Source of the DNA: Flavobacterium fluvii
GTDB taxonomy: Bacteria > Bacteroidota > Bacteroidia > Flavobacteriales > Flavobacteriaceae
DNA: 64,000 nt
Assembly (NCBI RefSeq): GCF_900129545.1
Contig: NZ_FQWB01000004.1
Span: 62,001-126,000, forward strand
Reading direction: 5' to 3'
Shown: positions 62,701 to 64,000 of the stretch, in pieces
Position numbering within the stretch: the stretch's first letter is position 1
Layout: every line of letters begins with the position of its first letter
The notes under the pieces: generated by a model
What the model was told of the DNA's origin: nothing
The model's database searches: none
The model's input: only the letters and a program-made list of their open reading frames with translations
Program-made: the position numbers and the translations under genes

Positions 62701-64000
62701 TTAATTTCCATCCGGTTTTACCACTTCTTTAAGCGGACTTAAAGGCCAATAAAATTCTTCATAAGCTCCCGGTTTTGCCGGATCTATTTCAGGTACAATA
62801 GCTAAAATTGAATTGGCTAATTTCAAATGAGCATCTCTAATCCCTTTAACAACCAATTTAGATATCTCATAAGCTCCATAAGGTCTAAAATGCGTGTTAT
62901 CGGCCAATGGCTTGTCTTTACCGGGAAACATGTTAGCAGGAAAATGAACGAATGCTTTAATAGATTCTTTTTCACCCAAGGCTTCATACATAATTTTAGA
63001 CATGGCATTCAAATCAATTATGGGAACATTTTGTTCTTTTGCTGTTACTCTAACTGCTTCTGGATACTCACCTAAAGTTTCAACAATTTTGCCATTCTCA
63101 TCAAACTTTCTTCTTTGAACAGAAGTTACCAACACAGGAATTCCTCCTTTTTTCTTTATTTCACCTATTACAGCTTCAAGATTTTTCTTGTAGTTTTTAA
63201 ATGCTCCGTATCCTTCCCCTTTTTGTTTTTGGTCATTGTGTCCGAATTCTATAAAAACATAATCACCGGCTTTCAACAAACTATACACTTTATCAAATCG
63301 GTGCTGCGCAATGGAACTACTCAAAGTTTCACCTGACTCGGCATAATTGGCAACTGCAATTTCACCTGGCTTAAAAAATGCAGGAATCATTTGCCCCCAA
63401 GAAGCCCATGGCTCATTGGACTGGTCTACCACTGTAGAATCTCCTGTTAAAAAAACTGTGGCAACAGTACTATTTTCCGGATAAATTTCGACAGCATTCA
63501 CCTTTGGACTTGAACCATTAAACTCTAACGTTAACTTATCATCCCATTGATAATTATCTTTTTCTCTTGGCTTAAGACTTACTTTTTTATATTTTCCACC
63601 TCTAATGATACTGTCACGAATATGAAGCGTAAACTCAACAACCTTGTGCTTTCCATTTTCTGTTTGCAATCTATTGACCATCATTCGACGATTCTCGGCT
63701 CTAATTACTGTTTCTGACACCGCTGAATCATCTCCTAATGTTACTTTAACACGATAGTTCCCTTCCGGCAACTTAACCGAAAAATAAAAAGGTTTATCAG
63801 AGGTAAGATGGCCATCAGTCAAAGGCCGTTTTCCTTCTTTTGAATTAGCTGTTGCTGTCGTTACAAAATCAATTCCATATCCCTTCTCAGGAGTATATGT
63901 AGTTTCAGGAAGTATTTTGATATAACCTGCTTCGGTTTTACCTGAGCCAAAGTCAAACTTAAAGCCAGTTGATGTTTCCTTACTCTTGATCTCGTTTTGA
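62701..64000 (-). CDS. Rhamnogalacturonan acetylesterase (CE12), 5' end cut by window edge
   Basis: The open frame continues to base 64000 without a start, so the N-terminus is outside. A beta-rich N-terminal domain (KFDFGSGKTEAGYIKILPET and TYTPEKGYGIDF) is followed by the SGNH hydrolase: FLTGDSTVVDQS, FIEFGHNDQK and the catalytic DNTHFRPYGA. CE12 removes acetyl groups from galacturonate in rhamnogalacturonan. A TTG at 63822 could be mistaken for the start but lies inside the N-domain. First visible gene of the right-hand operon, whose promoter is beyond the window. Confidence 0.92.
   Translation of the reverse strand, partial: QNEIKSKETSTGFKFDFGSGKTEAGYIKILPETTYTPEKGYGIDFVTTATANSKEGKRPLTDGHLTSDKPFYFSVKLPEGNYRVKVTLGDDSAVSETVIRAENRRMMVNRLQTENGKHKVVEFTLHIRDSIIRGGKYKKVSLKPREKDNYQWDDKLTLEFNGSSPKVNAVEIYPENSTVATVFLTGDSTVVDQSNEPWASWGQMIPAFFKPGEIAVANYAESGETLSSSIAQHRFDKVYSLLKAGDYVFIEFGHNDQKQKGEGYGAFKNYKKNLEAVIGEIKKKGGIPVLVTSVQRRKFDENGKIVETLGEYPEAVRVTAKEQNVPIIDLNAMSKIMYEALGEKESIKAFVHFPANMFPGKDKPLADNTHFRPYGAYEISKLVVKGIRDAHLKLANSILAIVPEIDPAKPGAYEEFYWPLSPLKEVVKPDGN

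Noticed and set aside
62701..63822. CE12 gene starting at the TTG at 63822
   Set aside because: The frame stays open to the window edge and the extra residues (FDFGSGKTEAGYI) belong to the known N-terminal domain, so the start is outside.
1..64000. CRISPR array or phage genes
   Set aside because: No regularly spaced direct repeats with spacers beyond the 23-bp operator arrays, and no integrase, capsid or terminase.

Overview
The window looks like chromosomal DNA of a Bacteroidota bacterium, most likely a Flavobacterium-type organism. The reasons are AT-rich intergenic DNA, textbook Bacteroidota promoters (TTG-N19-TAnnTTTG) at housekeeping genes, two tandem SusC/SusD pairs, a C-terminal type IX secretion (T9SS) signal, a tRNA without an encoded CCA, and many Bacteroidota-specific families (DUF4833, DUF4861, START-like, SDR-type threonine dehydrogenase).

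Layout. (1) 1-5.5 kb is housekeeping: truncated RecQ helicase, Fmt, HU, YqgE, a class IV aminotransferase, a START-like protein and tRNA-Met. (2) 5.5-9.2 kb is a leftward lipid/envelope-type cluster (PhyH dioxygenase, 41-aa ORF, CDP-alcohol phosphotransferase, GtrA, DUF4833). A perfect consensus promoter and a short ORF ending in five consecutive cysteines precede it, and an SDR lies next to it. A broken E2-like gene follows at 9.35 kb. (3) 9.9-54.8 kb is a large glycan utilisation locus: two SusC/SusD pairs, DUF2264, DUF4861, two related toroid proteins, GH105, GH109, GH35, two GH29, a metallophosphoesterase, a multidomain T9SS-type metalloprotease, threonine dehydrogenase plus Kbl, two LacI-type regulators, and an operon for N-acetylhexosamine salvage (nucleotidyltransferase, 1-kinase, 4-epimerase, sugar MFS transporter, NagB fused to a PIG-L domain). 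(4) 55-64 kb is a separate, tightly packed leftward operon of pectin/glucuronoglycan enzymes (CE12, CE6, GH115, GH28, GH2) that runs off the right edge.

How region 3 works together (inference): secreted protease and glycosidases remove Fuc, Gal and alpha-GalNAc from a glycoprotein, SusCD imports fragments, GalNAc enters metabolism through GalNAc-1-P/UDP-GalNAc/UDP-GlcNAc, and threonine released from the peptide is split to glycine and acetyl-CoA. GH105, DUF2264 and the toroid proteins suggest the glycan also carries uronic acid.

The strongest new signal is regulatory. Five promoters in region 3 share one rigid design: 14-bp palindromes (TGTGYTCGARCACA) repeated every 23 bp (once 33), the nearest exactly 16 bp upstream of a TTG box, which is exactly 20 bp from an off-consensus TAnnTTCG box. 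This ties SusCD, GH109/GH35, both fucosidases, the threonine genes, the protease and the GalNAc salvage operon into one regulon, and the geometry looks more like activation than classical repression.
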